Below are positions 26,757 through 35,300 of a stretch of DNA of 64,000 nucleotides, in pieces; the first letter of the stretch is position 1; every line of letters starts with the position of its first letter. Below the pieces are notes generated by a model. The model was given only the letters and a program-made list of their open reading frames with translations. It ran no database searches and was not told the origin of the DNA. Both the position numbers and the translations under genes were made by a program. Origin of the DNA: an uncultured Aquimarina sp. (GTDB lineage: Bacteria > Bacteroidota > Bacteroidia > Flavobacteriales > Flavobacteriaceae); NCBI GenBank assembly GCA_947501475.1, contig CANMWA010000008.1:186001-250000 (forward strand). Direction: 5' to 3'.

Positions 26757-27737
26757 ATGAAAAAGGTTAAGAACTACATAGCACCAGACCTCGCCAAAAA
26801 GAAAATAGCGCGTTACAAATATTGGAATATCAAAGATGAAAGCGGGATAAGTATTACTTCTTCTGAAGATATAACCGACGGGCGAAGCTTCGGGGAAGTG
26901 CTAGATAACATTATAGCCGATAACGTAGATGCAGAAGTACAGGTTAAGTTTGGGACTAACGAACAATCTTCCAGACAAAACGCACCTATTTTTATTCGTG
27001 TGAATGAAACTATCGAATGGGTAGAACCCGAAGAAGATGAAACCATAAAAATTAATGGTGTTCCTCATAAAATGGATAAAAACGGGAACGTCAATATTAA
27101 CCTAACTAACCCACAAGTTGAAACTCCTATTATAGAGCACCCTAACGATGTGATACGTCAGGAAATGGAACTACAATTGGAAGGATTACGCAAAGAAAGT
27201 GAATTAAAAGAGCAACGCTATCAAGCTGATTTGCATAACAAACTGGCAGAACAAACTTTGAAGTTTAAAGAAATGATGTTAGCAGATCGCGAAACCAGAA
27301 TTGCAGAACGAGAACAGGATTTAGCGACCAAAGAAGCCATATTGGAAGAAAAAGAAACAGAAATGAGCGAAGGGCTGAAAGGCTACGTAAAATTAATTCC
27401 TTCGACATTGGGTGGTGTGGTCACAGAATGGCTAAAGGGTAATCCTTTTGGAACTAAAGCCACAGGATTAGGTACAACAGAAAACAAACCAAAACGCAAA
27501 ACAAAACCCCGAAATCCTGTACAGTTTTCTATTGACAATGACACACCAGAAGAACCGCAAGAGCCTGTACTTGATAAGCCCTATGATATAAGTGATGATG
27601 AATTATTTAATATCGACGTACATGATGCCGACGAGGTAGGCGAAGTGATACCCGAAGAAATCGAACAAGAACCGCAAGAAACTAACAACAAAACCCTCGA
27701 TGAGGGCAAAAATACAACAGAGCATGAAGAACTTTAA
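26757..27737 (+). CDS. Coiled-coil structural protein with phage-like beta domain
   Basis: This 326-residue protein has an N-terminal beta-rich domain (residues 1-120) with phrases usual in phage fibre or tip proteins, such as IKINGVPHKMDKNGNVNIN. A long charged coiled coil (about 130-205) follows, then a short amphipathic, Gly-rich segment (KLIPSTLGGVVTEWLKGNP), which could contact a membrane or capsid. The tail is acidic, Pro/Glu-rich and disordered. It overlaps the next gene by 14 bp. A spike, fibre or scaffold role is inferred from this organisation. Confidence 0.6.
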   Translation: MKKVKNYIAPDLAKKKIARYKYWNIKDESGISITSSEDITDGRSFGEVLDNIIADNVDAEVQVKFGTNEQSSRQNAPIFIRVNETIEWVEPEEDETIKINGVPHKMDKNGNVNINLTNPQVETPIIEHPNDVIRQEMELQLEGLRKESELKEQRYQADLHNKLAEQTLKFKEMMLADRETRIAEREQDLATKEAILEEKETEMSEGLKGYVKLIPSTLGGVVTEWLKGNPFGTKATGLGTTENKPKRKTKPRNPVQFSIDNDTPEEPQEPVLDKPYDISDDELFNIDVHDADEVGEVIPEEIEQEPQETNNKTLDEGKNTTEHEEL

Positions 27738-27972
27738 TATATCCCTTACCATATCCGCAGAGAACGAAGAACAACTGCAAGAGAAACTACAAGCATTTCA
27801 GGACTTACAAGACCACTTAGAGCATGATGATTTTATTGCATCTACGACCATTATTGTAGAGCATCCCGATATCATCGATTTTATCAAAGAAGTGATACCC
27901 GAAGAAGGCGAAGAACTGACCATGACCGATTATATTAAAATTGCCAAAAAAGCCTTCACGCGTTTCGCCTAG
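27724..27972 (+). CDS. Hypothetical small acidic protein
   Basis: The product is 82 residues from the Met at 27724 (MKNFNISLTISAENEEQLQE); an earlier in-frame start at 27700 would lie deep inside the previous gene. It shows an alternating beta-alpha pattern typical of a ferredoxin-like fold, followed by an acidic helix. No family is recognised. It is inside the putative structural operon. Confidence 0.55.
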   Translation: MKNFNISLTISAENEEQLQEKLQAFQDLQDHLEHDDFIASTTIIVEHPDIIDFIKEVIPEEGEELTMTDYIKIAKKAFTRFA

Positions 27973-28020
27973 TTGGTCGTAAGACGACAGCTATAAATTA
28001 ATCCCTAAAAAACATACATT

Positions 28021-28431
28021 ATGAACCCATTAGTAATAGCAAAGGCAGTAAAAGGCGCAGGTTCTTTTTTCTCGAATAGAAAAGTGCAAATAGCTTTACT
28101 CATTATCGTGCTGTATTTCATCTTTAAAAAAAAAATTAAGCAGTTACTCCATAAAATGAGACAGCGAAGATTTGATAAAAACGAAGCACAAGACGTTAAC
28201 CAAGTCGCACAACAATATCGGTCTGCTTCTAACCCCTCTGGTATTTCTTGGATGATAAATGTAGATGGAACGGATGAAGAAGAAATTGAAAAGTTAGGAT
28301 TTCAAACCAAAGGAAATTTACAACCAATTGCAGATGCTTATCGATTAAAATTTGATGAATCACTAAGCGATAGATTGCGAAAAGAATTGAACCCAAAAGA
28401 ATTTCAGAACTGGCGAAACATTGTTGATTAA
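28021..28431 (+). CDS. Membrane protein with annexin-like repeat
   Basis: This 136-residue protein has one transmembrane helix at residues 24-40, a basic stretch, and a C-terminal domain starting GTDEEEIEKLGFQTKG. It continues to ADAYRLKFDESLSDRLRKEL. The spacing GTDE, then Y, then L..L..EL, matches the annexin-repeat pattern; single annexin-like repeats are known in some Bacteroidota proteins. Here the domain would sit on one side of a membrane. In a virion with an internal membrane it could bind lipid. The assignment is by eye and needs a profile search. Confidence 0.6.
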   Translation: MNPLVIAKAVKGAGSFFSNRKVQIALLIIVLYFIFKKKIKQLLHKMRQRRFDKNEAQDVNQVAQQYRSASNPSGISWMINVDGTDEEEIEKLGFQTKGNLQPIADAYRLKFDESLSDRLRKELNPKEFQNWRNIVD

Positions 28432-28456
28432 AGGGGGCACCAGCTCCCTTTTTACT
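28430..28456 (+). terminator. Hairpin terminator at the end of the structural genes
   Basis: AAAGGGGGC, a 4-nt loop, and GCTCCCTTT form a 9-bp stem with one G-U pair, followed by a T run. It overlaps the stop of the annexin-like gene and precedes the M15 peptidase gene by a few bases. Confidence 0.65.
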
Positions 28457-28464
28457 TTTAAAAT

Positions 28465-29061
28465 ATGATTATCAAATACACTCCTAATCGAACCGCTAAA
28501 ATTATACTTCCAATCGTGTTTATCATCATCATTGTGATTGCTTATAAAAAACGTAAATCTTTAACTTCATTAGCTATGCAAAGCATCAACTTTCTTAAAG
28601 AGAAAACATGGGATATTATTACAGACCGCAGAATTGACACACTACACCCATTAGTTCGAGCCAAAGCAAAAGAGTTTATAGTGCGAGCAGAAAAAGAATT
28701 AGGCATTAAACTACGGGTTACTTCTGCCCTTAGAACATGGGAAGAACAAACCCGATTATACAACAAAGGGAGATCCGCTCCTGGTAACAGAGTGACCAAC
28801 GCCAAAGCAGGAGAAAGCTATCATAACTATGGACTGGCTTTTGATGTTGTAGAAATTAAAAATGGCAAGGCTATCTGGAATAACTCAAATTGGGAAAAGA
28901 TAGGAGAACTAGGCAAGTCTTTAGGTTTTGAATGGGGTGGCGATTGGGTAGAGCTTGTCGATAAACCTCACTTTCAAATGCGGTTTGGGAAACATCATAC
29001 AGAACTTGCACAATTATACAGATCAAGACAACGAGAAGGGGTATTTATAAAATTAGGATAA
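28465..29061 (+). CDS. Membrane-anchored M15 peptidoglycan peptidase, endolysin-like
   Basis: The product is 198 residues, with a transmembrane helix at residues 12-27 and a VanY/M15 LD-carboxypeptidase-like domain (residues 57-175). Zinc ligands are visible as SYHNYGLAFD (His120, Asp127) and DKPHF (His169); TSALRTWEEQTRLYN is also a family motif. Phage endolysins such as that of T5 use this fold to cleave stem-peptide bonds. The membrane anchor suggests a signal-anchor-release endolysin or a virion-associated entry enzyme, as in membrane-containing phages. It comes right after the structural operon and before the small membrane genes. Confidence 0.85.
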   Translation: MIIKYTPNRTAKIILPIVFIIIIVIAYKKRKSLTSLAMQSINFLKEKTWDIITDRRIDTLHPLVRAKAKEFIVRAEKELGIKLRVTSALRTWEEQTRLYNKGRSAPGNRVTNAKAGESYHNYGLAFDVVEIKNGKAIWNNSNWEKIGELGKSLGFEWGGDWVELVDKPHFQMRFGKHHTELAQLYRSRQREGVFIKLG

Positions 29062-29427
29062 GAGAAAGAAATCTATTTATAAATACAGTACTTTAAAGGA
29101 ATTAGAATTTACAAGTAAAATCCTTGAGGCTAGTGTTTACGGGTTTCCGTAATAAAAATTAAAAATTAAAAAAAATTAAAAGATAAAATATCTCTCAAGC
29201 GTTTAATTTCCTATAAAGCAATATTATAAAGTATAAATATTATGGTTTTACCATAATGAAAAGTCGAAAATTCTTACCATCTTGCATCCAATAAATGAAA
29301 CTATTTATAAATAAGGGGTTTCATCTACATAGATCACTCTTTTCCTTAGCTTACCCCACATTAGCGCATAGGATTTGAACTTATTTTGGATTATTTTAGG
29401 CACATAACTAATATAAAATCCAATATA
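29062..29427. promoter_or_regulatory. Non-coding stretch with palindromic sites
   Basis: No gene is seen in these 366 bp. The palindrome TATTTATAAATA occurs twice, at 29074-29085 and 29302-29313. The second copy lies between the arms of an ATGAAAC/GTTTCAT inverted repeat (29295-29301 and 29318-29324). These resemble the TATAAATA part of the operators beside the repressor gene at 30.6 kb and could be bound by the same repressor. An A-rich tract fills most of 29150-29190. Confidence 0.45.
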
Positions 29428-29562
29428 ATGAGAAAACTAATTTTAGCCTTGATTGTATTATGTGCGACAAGTTTTATCTATGTGGGCTGTTCTCCTGAAC
29501 CGATAAATGAGTATGATACAGAAGCACTTGACAAAGATGAAATCGACGACGACGACATCTAA
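29428..29562 (+). CDS. Tiny acidic lipoprotein, possible outer spanin
   Basis: This 44-residue product has a hydrophobic signal (MRKLILALIVLCATSFIYVG) followed by a lipobox Cys (YVGC). A short acidic tail ends in DEIDDDDI. The stop is at 29560-29562. Placed between an endolysin-like gene and a multi-pass membrane protein gene, it could be an outer-membrane spanin-like lipoprotein of a lysis cassette. Many Bacteroidota small lipoproteins look similar, so the role is only suggested by position. The following gene overlaps it. Confidence 0.55.
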   Translation: MRKLILALIVLCATSFIYVGCSPEPINEYDTEALDKDEIDDDDI

Positions 29563-29938
29563 AGAATTTTTAATAGGAGCATTAATATTGATTTGTTCGG
29601 TATTACCATATATACACGATGCAATACCCAGAGAGACTCAATCGGGAATTTCTGGGTATTCTAGTTTACGGGTTTTTCTTTATATAACCCTAATTAATGT
29701 TTTCGGTATGATCGGTTGGTTAATAGCTTACTCAGAAGCTAAAGGGAAACGTTATCGGTTTGTGATGATTGTACCGATAATAAATATAATGTATCAACTC
29801 TTTATTTATATTCTCAATTTAAAGAAAACATCCTTTAACGATCTAAATTTAAAGTTTCTAATCACCTTTATTATTAGCTTATTGGTGTTTTTGTTCTATT
29901 TCCTCAGAAAGATTAAAAAAAATAAACAAAGCGTATGA
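29539..29938 (+). CDS. Four-helix membrane protein, possible holin
   Basis: The product is about 132 residues, taking the Met at 29539 (MKSTTTTSKEFLIGALIL), 24 bp before the end of the lipoprotein gene. A Met at 29507 is an alternative. Four hydrophobic helices are evident, and the tail is basic (KIKKNKQSV). Small multi-helix membrane proteins next to an endolysin are often holins, but there is no sequence family to support that here. Its stop overlaps the ATG of the next small gene. Confidence 0.55.
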
Positions 29939-30108
29939 GTCTTAAAAATTTACATTATGCGCTTCTTTTGGATGAACACCGTAAGGATTTAAAACCAGAA
30001 GAGAAGAAAAAACTTAGGGAGCAAATTAGAAAAGATTCAAAACTTGTAATTGAAGGGTTATTGGATTTATTAGAAAAGTCGATTGACAAAATCAACGAGA
30101 CGGATTGA
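29935..30108 (+). CDS. Very small helical protein
   Basis: This 57-residue highly charged helical protein (MSLKNLHYALLLDEHRKDLK to KINETD) starts inside the previous stop codon (ATGA overlap), which supports its being translated. It converges on the repressor gene, with its stop ending at the base before that gene's last base. The function is unknown. Confidence 0.55.
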   Translation: MSLKNLHYALLLDEHRKDLKPEEKKKLREQIRKDSKLVIEGLLDLLEKSIDKINETD

Positions 30109-30567
30109 TTAACCTAAGTCTTTTTCTTTTTTATATATAGCCAAAAGTTCTTCAACTTTGTCTAAAAGTTCACCCTGATTTAGCAAAATCCTTGATTGAG
30201 ATTCGGTTACAACATTTAAACTTTTTTGTGACACTTCAAAATTTGGGGAAAGATGTGCCGATAAGACCTCAGCGATCTTTAAAAGAATGTAATCGTCTGT
30301 TGAAGCTTTAACGTCTTTTTCATTTACATACGAAGAAGAACTGTCGTTTTGATCTTTTTTCAAAAAATTTTCATCTAAAAAGTCCGAAAAAAAATAATAA
30401 ATAGTTTTATTTATTGCCTTTGCAACTTCTAGCAAAAAACTAACTTTTACATCTTTTGCTTTTAATCTGTTTTCAAGGCTTTGGGGAGATATACCAAGCT
30501 TTTGGGCTACCTCAACCTGTTGGTAGCCAGACGTAATAATTTTAGTTCTGATATATTCCCCTGTCAT
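30109..30567 (-). CDS. XRE-family helix-turn-helix repressor
   Basis: This 152-residue protein has an N-terminal Cro/CI-type helix-turn-helix (YQQVEVAQKLGISPQSLENRLKAKDVKVSFLLEVAKAINKT). A polar linker and a helical C-terminal part for oligomerisation follow. It is the only gene in this part of the element on the minus strand and is divergent from a second small DNA-binding gene. That is the layout of a lysogeny-type switch. Two tandem operator-like repeats lie directly upstream. It likely represses the rightward promoter and keeps the element quiet. Confidence 0.8.
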   Translation of the reverse strand: MTGEYIRTKIITSGYQQVEVAQKLGISPQSLENRLKAKDVKVSFLLEVAKAINKTIYYFFSDFLDENFLKKDQNDSSSSYVNEKDVKASTDDYILLKIAEVLSAHLSPNFEVSQKSLNVVTESQSRILLNQGELLDKVEELLAIYKKEKDLG

Positions 30568-30571
30568 ATTT

Positions 30572-30609
30572 TATAAATAAAAATGTTTATTATAAATAAA
30601 AATGTTTAT
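30572..30609. promoter_or_regulatory. Two tandem 19-bp operator repeats at the genetic switch
   Basis: TATAAATAAAAATGTTTAT occurs twice head-to-tail without a spacer (30572-30590 and 30591-30609). Each has ATAAA/TTTAT half-sites. The second overlaps a Bacteroidota -7 box TATATTTG at 30607-30614 that reads toward the Cro-like gene. Repressor binding here would block that promoter. Confidence 0.7.
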
Positions 30610-30652
30610 ATTTGTGTTCAAGTTCATAAACAAATTACGTGTTTTTTCTAAG

Positions 30653-30862
30653 ATGAAGCAAATAAATAAGCATTCTAATACTAATAAAATTCAATTAAAA
30701 GATAAATATTTCTATGGTATAGGCTCATTGATAGCGAATCGGTTAGGGTATTCTTCAAATTATGTTAGGGATATTCTAAACGGAAAATTTTCAGATAGAA
30801 AAACTAAATGCACCAGAGAAATAAAAGAATTAGCCGAACAATTGATGAAAGAAAAAAAATAA
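30653..30862 (+). CDS. Cro-like small DNA-binding protein
   Basis: The product is about 69 residues from the Met at 30653 (MKQINKHSNTNKIQLKDKYF). I prefer this to the ATG at 30602, which lies upstream of the likely transcript start. The part IANRLGYSSNYVRDILNGKF reads as a helix-turn-helix, followed by a basic helix. It is divergent from the XRE repressor, the usual place of an antirepressor or Cro protein. Confidence 0.65.
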   Translation: MKQINKHSNTNKIQLKDKYFYGIGSLIANRLGYSSNYVRDILNGKFSDRKTKCTREIKELAEQLMKEKK

Positions 30863-30864
30863 AT

Positions 30865-31173
30865 ATGAAAACTATTACAAAACCTACTTTAAAGAAAAAA
30901 AGAATAGAAAATTTTGAAAAGAAAGTATTAGCAAATCTATTTATAGATTCTAATTTGTTCGATTTGTGCGTATCGTCACATAGAGGTTATACACTTATTC
31001 TTCGCAACTGGATTAAAGATGCTTATCTCAATGGGGATACACCAGAAGAAGTAGCAAGGACAATTAAAAACTCTAGTTTACCTCTAAAAGAACTTTCAGA
31101 AGGTAAACCATTACATCTAAATAACATAATAACTCAATTACCCCGAACTAGTGAATCAACGTTGTTGTTTTAA
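30865..31173 (+). CDS. Hypothetical protein, rightward switch operon
   Basis: This 102-residue basic protein starts 2 bp after the stop of the Cro-like gene, so it is co-expressed. It contains LILRNWIKDAYLNGDTPEEV, a helical stretch with no family I recognise. It has no signal peptide. It could be a regulator or an antirepressor; the position in the early operon is the only clue. Confidence 0.55.
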   Translation: MKTITKPTLKKKRIENFEKKVLANLFIDSNLFDLCVSSHRGYTLILRNWIKDAYLNGDTPEEVARTIKNSSLPLKELSEGKPLHLNNIITQLPRTSESTLLF

Positions 31174-31181
31174 TAGTGTAC

Positions 31182-31267
31182 AAGGAAAACGGGAGTAGTA
31201 AAGTACTACAAGTTGAGTTGAGTTTATATAGTAATCCCATTACTTTATAACTACTCTCGTTCCTTTT
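31182..31267 (+). ncRNA. Long hairpin, terminator or structured RNA candidate
   Basis: The arm 31182-31199 (AAGGAAAACGGGAGTAGT) pairs with 31250-31265 (ACTACTCTCGTTCCTT). An inner TAAAGTA/TACTTTA pair at 31199-31205 and 31241-31247 extends the stem after a 3-nt bulge. The loop is about 35 nt. It begins 8 bp after a stop codon and ends at a short T run, so termination is the simplest reading. Its size is unusual. Confidence 0.5.
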
Positions 31268-31289
31268 AAAAAAGAATGACCAATATCAA

Positions 31290-31478
31290 ATGATGCCAGA
31301 TAGACTAGATGAATTACCGCCAGATTTTCTTTACGGTATATTGAAAATGTTAAACATTGATTATGGCGAATTTATGTATCGCTTATTAAATGATAAACCC
31401 CATGAAATAATGATGTATAGCAAAATATATATGCTATATCATGAAAACAAACAATATAATGATATAAACAAAAATTAA
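31290..31478 (+). CDS. Hypothetical small protein
   Basis: This 62-residue protein has a helical sequence (LPPDFLYGILKMLNIDYGEFM) and is Tyr- and Met-rich. It has no known family. It lies right after the long hairpin and before another small gene, all on the same strand. Coding status is likely but not certain given its length. Confidence 0.45.
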   Translation: MMPDRLDELPPDFLYGILKMLNIDYGEFMYRLLNDKPHEIMMYSKIYMLYHENKQYNDINKN

Positions 31479-31499
31479 GAGTTGCTTTTGTAAACTATC

Positions 31500-31739
31500 A
31501 TGTTACTAAAATCAAATCGGCAATATCAACAGATGAGCAAGAAACAAAAAATAGCCATCGAGAAAAAAATTGACAAGTATGTAGATATAAATACACAGGC
31601 AGTAAAAACCATGAAAATAGCATCAGAACTTTTAGACGAGTTGTTTTACGCAAAAGAACTAAAAGCTAATAATAACATATTAAAATTTCAAACTAATGTT
31701 TGGAAAACAATAAAAACTATGATTCTTAAAAAACCATAA
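31500..31739 (+). CDS. Hypothetical small helical basic protein
   Basis: This 79-residue Lys-rich protein is predicted helical throughout (KKQKIAIEKKIDKYVDINTQ). It has no signal or known family. It is the last gene before the RHS toxin locus and lies 21 bp after the previous small gene. It is probably part of the element's rightward accessory genes. Confidence 0.45.
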   Translation: MLLKSNRQYQQMSKKQKIAIEKKIDKYVDINTQAVKTMKIASELLDELFYAKELKANNNILKFQTNVWKTIKTMILKKP

Positions 31740-31906
31740 ACAAAGTTGATTTTGAGTTTTCTCCCAGTCCCCGACCAATGAACACCTACTTATGTTTTTA
31801 ACATAAATATAACATATTGTAATCGATCAGTATCAGAAAATGAAACTGGGATGTGTTAATATTGTACTAACAAAACCAAAAATAAATTTTTAAAACCATC
31901 AACAGT

Positions 31907-32344
31907 ATGAAAAACAAAACCACAACACTCTTTTTAGTCATGAGTCTTTTGGGATCTGCGTCGATATGCGCTCAAACAGTCATCGAGTTTAGTTATGACC
32001 CGGCAGGTAATCAAACCCTGCGGGACAAAAAAGAAGACCCCTTAGGAGGAGGAGACGGTCCTCCGATAATAGATTCGCCTTCAGATATTGCCGAAAGAAT
32101 TTTTGCATTTCCCAATCCGACTGCAAGTAAAGTTACTTTGTCATGGGATGCTGGTATTACCAAGCAAATTACCAAGATAGAACTGATTAGTATGATGACC
32201 AGTCAGACGCAACCGGTTTCCTGGCGTTTTACTAATTCTGTATCTATAGAACTGTATTCAAAACCTTCAGGACTCTATTTGGTGGTGTTTCATTTAAACA
32301 ATCAACAAATACAAAAAGTCCAAAAGAAAATCATAAGGATGTAA
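31907..32344 (+). CDS. T9SS-sorted small protein with one YD-repeat-like motif
   Basis: This 145-residue protein has a Sec signal peptide (ending SICAQ). A single YD-like sequence EFSYDPAGNQTLRD follows, then an acidic Pro/Gly linker. A type A C-terminal sorting domain of the type IX secretion system runs from FAFPNPTASKVTLSW to the basic end KKIIRM. It should be exported through T9SS to the surface. It lies 41 bp before the giant RHS gene, and the YD motif matches RHS repeats, so it may be an accessory or partner of the toxin. Such a pair is common upstream of Bacteroidota RHS genes, to my knowledge. Confidence 0.75.
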   Translation: MKNKTTTLFLVMSLLGSASICAQTVIEFSYDPAGNQTLRDKKEDPLGGGDGPPIIDSPSDIAERIFAFPNPTASKVTLSWDAGITKQITKIELISMMTSQTQPVSWRFTNSVSIELYSKPSGLYLVVFHLNNQQIQKVQKKIIRM

Positions 32345-32385
32345 ATCTAATAATCCTCATTATTTCTCACATAAAAACACACAAA

Positions 32386-35300
32386 ATGAAATCTTTATAT
32401 ACAACGATATACTGCTTGTTATGCTTTGTTGTGACCACTACAAGTTTACATGCACAAAATTATACAGTATTTAACCCAACAGATGATGAAACTGTCATTA
32501 AGACCCATGATTTAGAGGTTAACGAAACTGAATCATTATCCCTTAGCGGAGGGCGTCTATACCCGTCATCTGCTGCCCCAACAGTGGCACGTTCTTCGGG
32601 TTCGGGTGTCGAAGAAACTCCGGGTGTATTATCTGTATCTCTTACAGGAGCGGCTACCTATGCCGTACCTATTGCAGTACCCCCTGGTATTGATGGAGTA
32701 GCCCCTCAAATCGCTATTACCTATAACAGCCAAGGCGGTAACGGTATCGCCGGTTGGGGATGGGATATCTCCGGAATCTCCTCGATCACCCGCATACCCG
32801 CCACAAAGTATCATGATGGTTTTGATGATCCTGTTGATTTTGATGGTAACGACCGCTTTGCTCTCGATGGGCAACGATTGATCCTTAAAAGTAGAGGTGC
32901 TGGTCTGGATGCTCTTTATGAAACTGAAAACTATTCGAATCTGAGAATAAGTATAGCTCGAAACGTGTTTTCAGTAGGGTATCCCGATGGTTCACGAGCA
33001 GGATATTTGCAAAAATCAAGAAACGAGTATGTAATGACTTTATGGAAAAACCCACAAGGAGTTACAATTAAATATTACCATAGTAAAAAAAATGAAGTAT
33101 TACGATTAGATCGTATAGAATACGGGGCTAACAATAGTATAAAATTTAAGTATGGTACTCGTACCCGTAATGAGCAATCGTATATCAAAGGTACTGGTTT
33201 TGTACGTAGCGATTTACTAAACAAAATTGAAGTCTATGGTAATAACAAATTGTATCGCACCTACACAATAGCACACAACACTAATAGTTTGGGATATGAT
33301 CGAGTATCAAGTATTCAAGAAAAAAGTGGCACATCGGTATATGATCCTATTGTGTTTGATTATGACACTACAGATCCATCGTCTATAGGGTACACTTCAT
33401 CAACTGGGATCGATAACTCTGGTGTAGAACAACCCTCATCCTATGTTGTACCCCTGGATATCAATGGTAATGGCAAAATGGATTTTGCAGTAGTACCCAA
33501 ACCTGGATATGGTAACACGCTATGGATTCATCAAAAAAGATTCTATTCTGATGGATATACTACCGCAACTTCAATAAATGCAGGGATAAGATATCGCTTT
33601 AGAGCAGCAGTGCCTACGACCATTCTGGATGCTCAACATAGAATCTCGGCAGCCAAAGCATTAACAGTCATAAAACAACGTACCCGTAATAGCCCTGAGG
33701 TAAGGTTTGGTGTATATGGAACAGGAGGTGCAGGAAACATTGGTTTAGATTATGAAAAAGTATGGTATACACCGACCTATAGAAAAGATGACGACAGTAA
33801 TTGTAATAGAATATCAATACCAGTTCCTCAACAATATGTCTCTGGAGACTTTAATGGAGATGGATTAACTGATATTCTAGCTATACCAAAGGTTGTGATT
33901 TCAAGAACTTGTGTACCTCTTGGTGTCAAATGTTCTTGTCCTAACATTACCTTAACAGAAAAGCCACGTATGATTGAGTTAGACCGCCGTAAGACCAATA
34001 ACTTTGTTACAGAGCTTTCTAATGCTATAGATGAGCTTGGATATGCAAAACTCTCAACAGGTGATTTTAATGGAGATGGGCGAACTGATATTTTAGCTCA
34101 AGGCAAAACAGGATTTACGGTATATACTTTGGATGACGACAATACATCTTTGGTAAAATTATGGTCAACTCTCGACAATACTCTAAATGCTAGTTCACTA
34201 CTACTGTTAGGAGATTACAATGGAGATGGTAAAACCGATATCATGATTACTACCGCTTATGGTTCTAAAAATTATAGAATGTACGTATCAGTAGGTAATG
34301 ACTTTATACTTACAACAACGACGCACCCCTTTAGTTACCGAAAAACCACCGGTATCAATACAAATGGTTCTTTATATACATATAATCTGATCCCTATTGA
34401 TATTAATGGAGACGGTAAAACCGATATCATCGATTATCATACATACAGCCGTAGCGGAAGAACTGATGGAGATCAATCGGTCTTTGTATATTATAATACA
34501 TCAGTATCCGATACCGGAGTTCCAAAATTTGCATTTCAAGGGTATGCCACAAAATCGGGTAATGTAGTACATTATCCCATTCCTATATTTTTATCCCCCA
34601 ACCAACCCAATCGTAGTCTTGAGTTTGCATCGATCAGCAACCAATGGATTTCATCATTTACTTTCTCTTTGGATCATAGAAAAGATGTATCTCTAAAAAA
34701 GGTAACAAAAGGTGGGGTATCTTACGACCTTGGGTACCGTAATCTTGATGCTAATGCCCAATATCCTATCTATATACATAATCCAGACAATATATATCCC
34801 TATCGTGGCTTGAGGTCCATCCCGGGTATGCGATTGGTAAGTACTATAGAACGCAGTAGTGGCAATCACCCCATCGTAAAACAAGAGTATTACTACAAAG
34901 GTGCTACTACCCATATTGATGGTAAAGGTTTTTTAGGCTTTGAAGCTGTAGCTCGCAGTAACTGGCATACTGGCAATGATGATCGCCTATTTACTGTAAC
35001 TCATTATGACCCCAAACGTATGGGGGCGGTCACCCAACAATACCAGATGGAAGGCTTTTATAGTTTTACCACCCCTGTAAACTATATTACCAAAACCGAT
35101 TATAAATACATACACAACCTCTCGACAAGTAAAGTGTTTAAGATCACTCCAGAGTCTGTCACGATACAAAATAAGTTGCAAGGAACTAGCATTACCAAAA
35201 ACTATGTATTTGATAGTTATAATAATCTTACTCGGGAGACAGTTAATTACTCTGGTCACGGTAGTACGGTGACTGAAACCATATATGAAAATAGTCTTAC

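Noticed and set aside
30602..30652. Upstream start of the Cro-like gene at 30602
   Set aside because: It lies within the operator/promoter region, before the likely transcript start; the Met at 30653 fits better.
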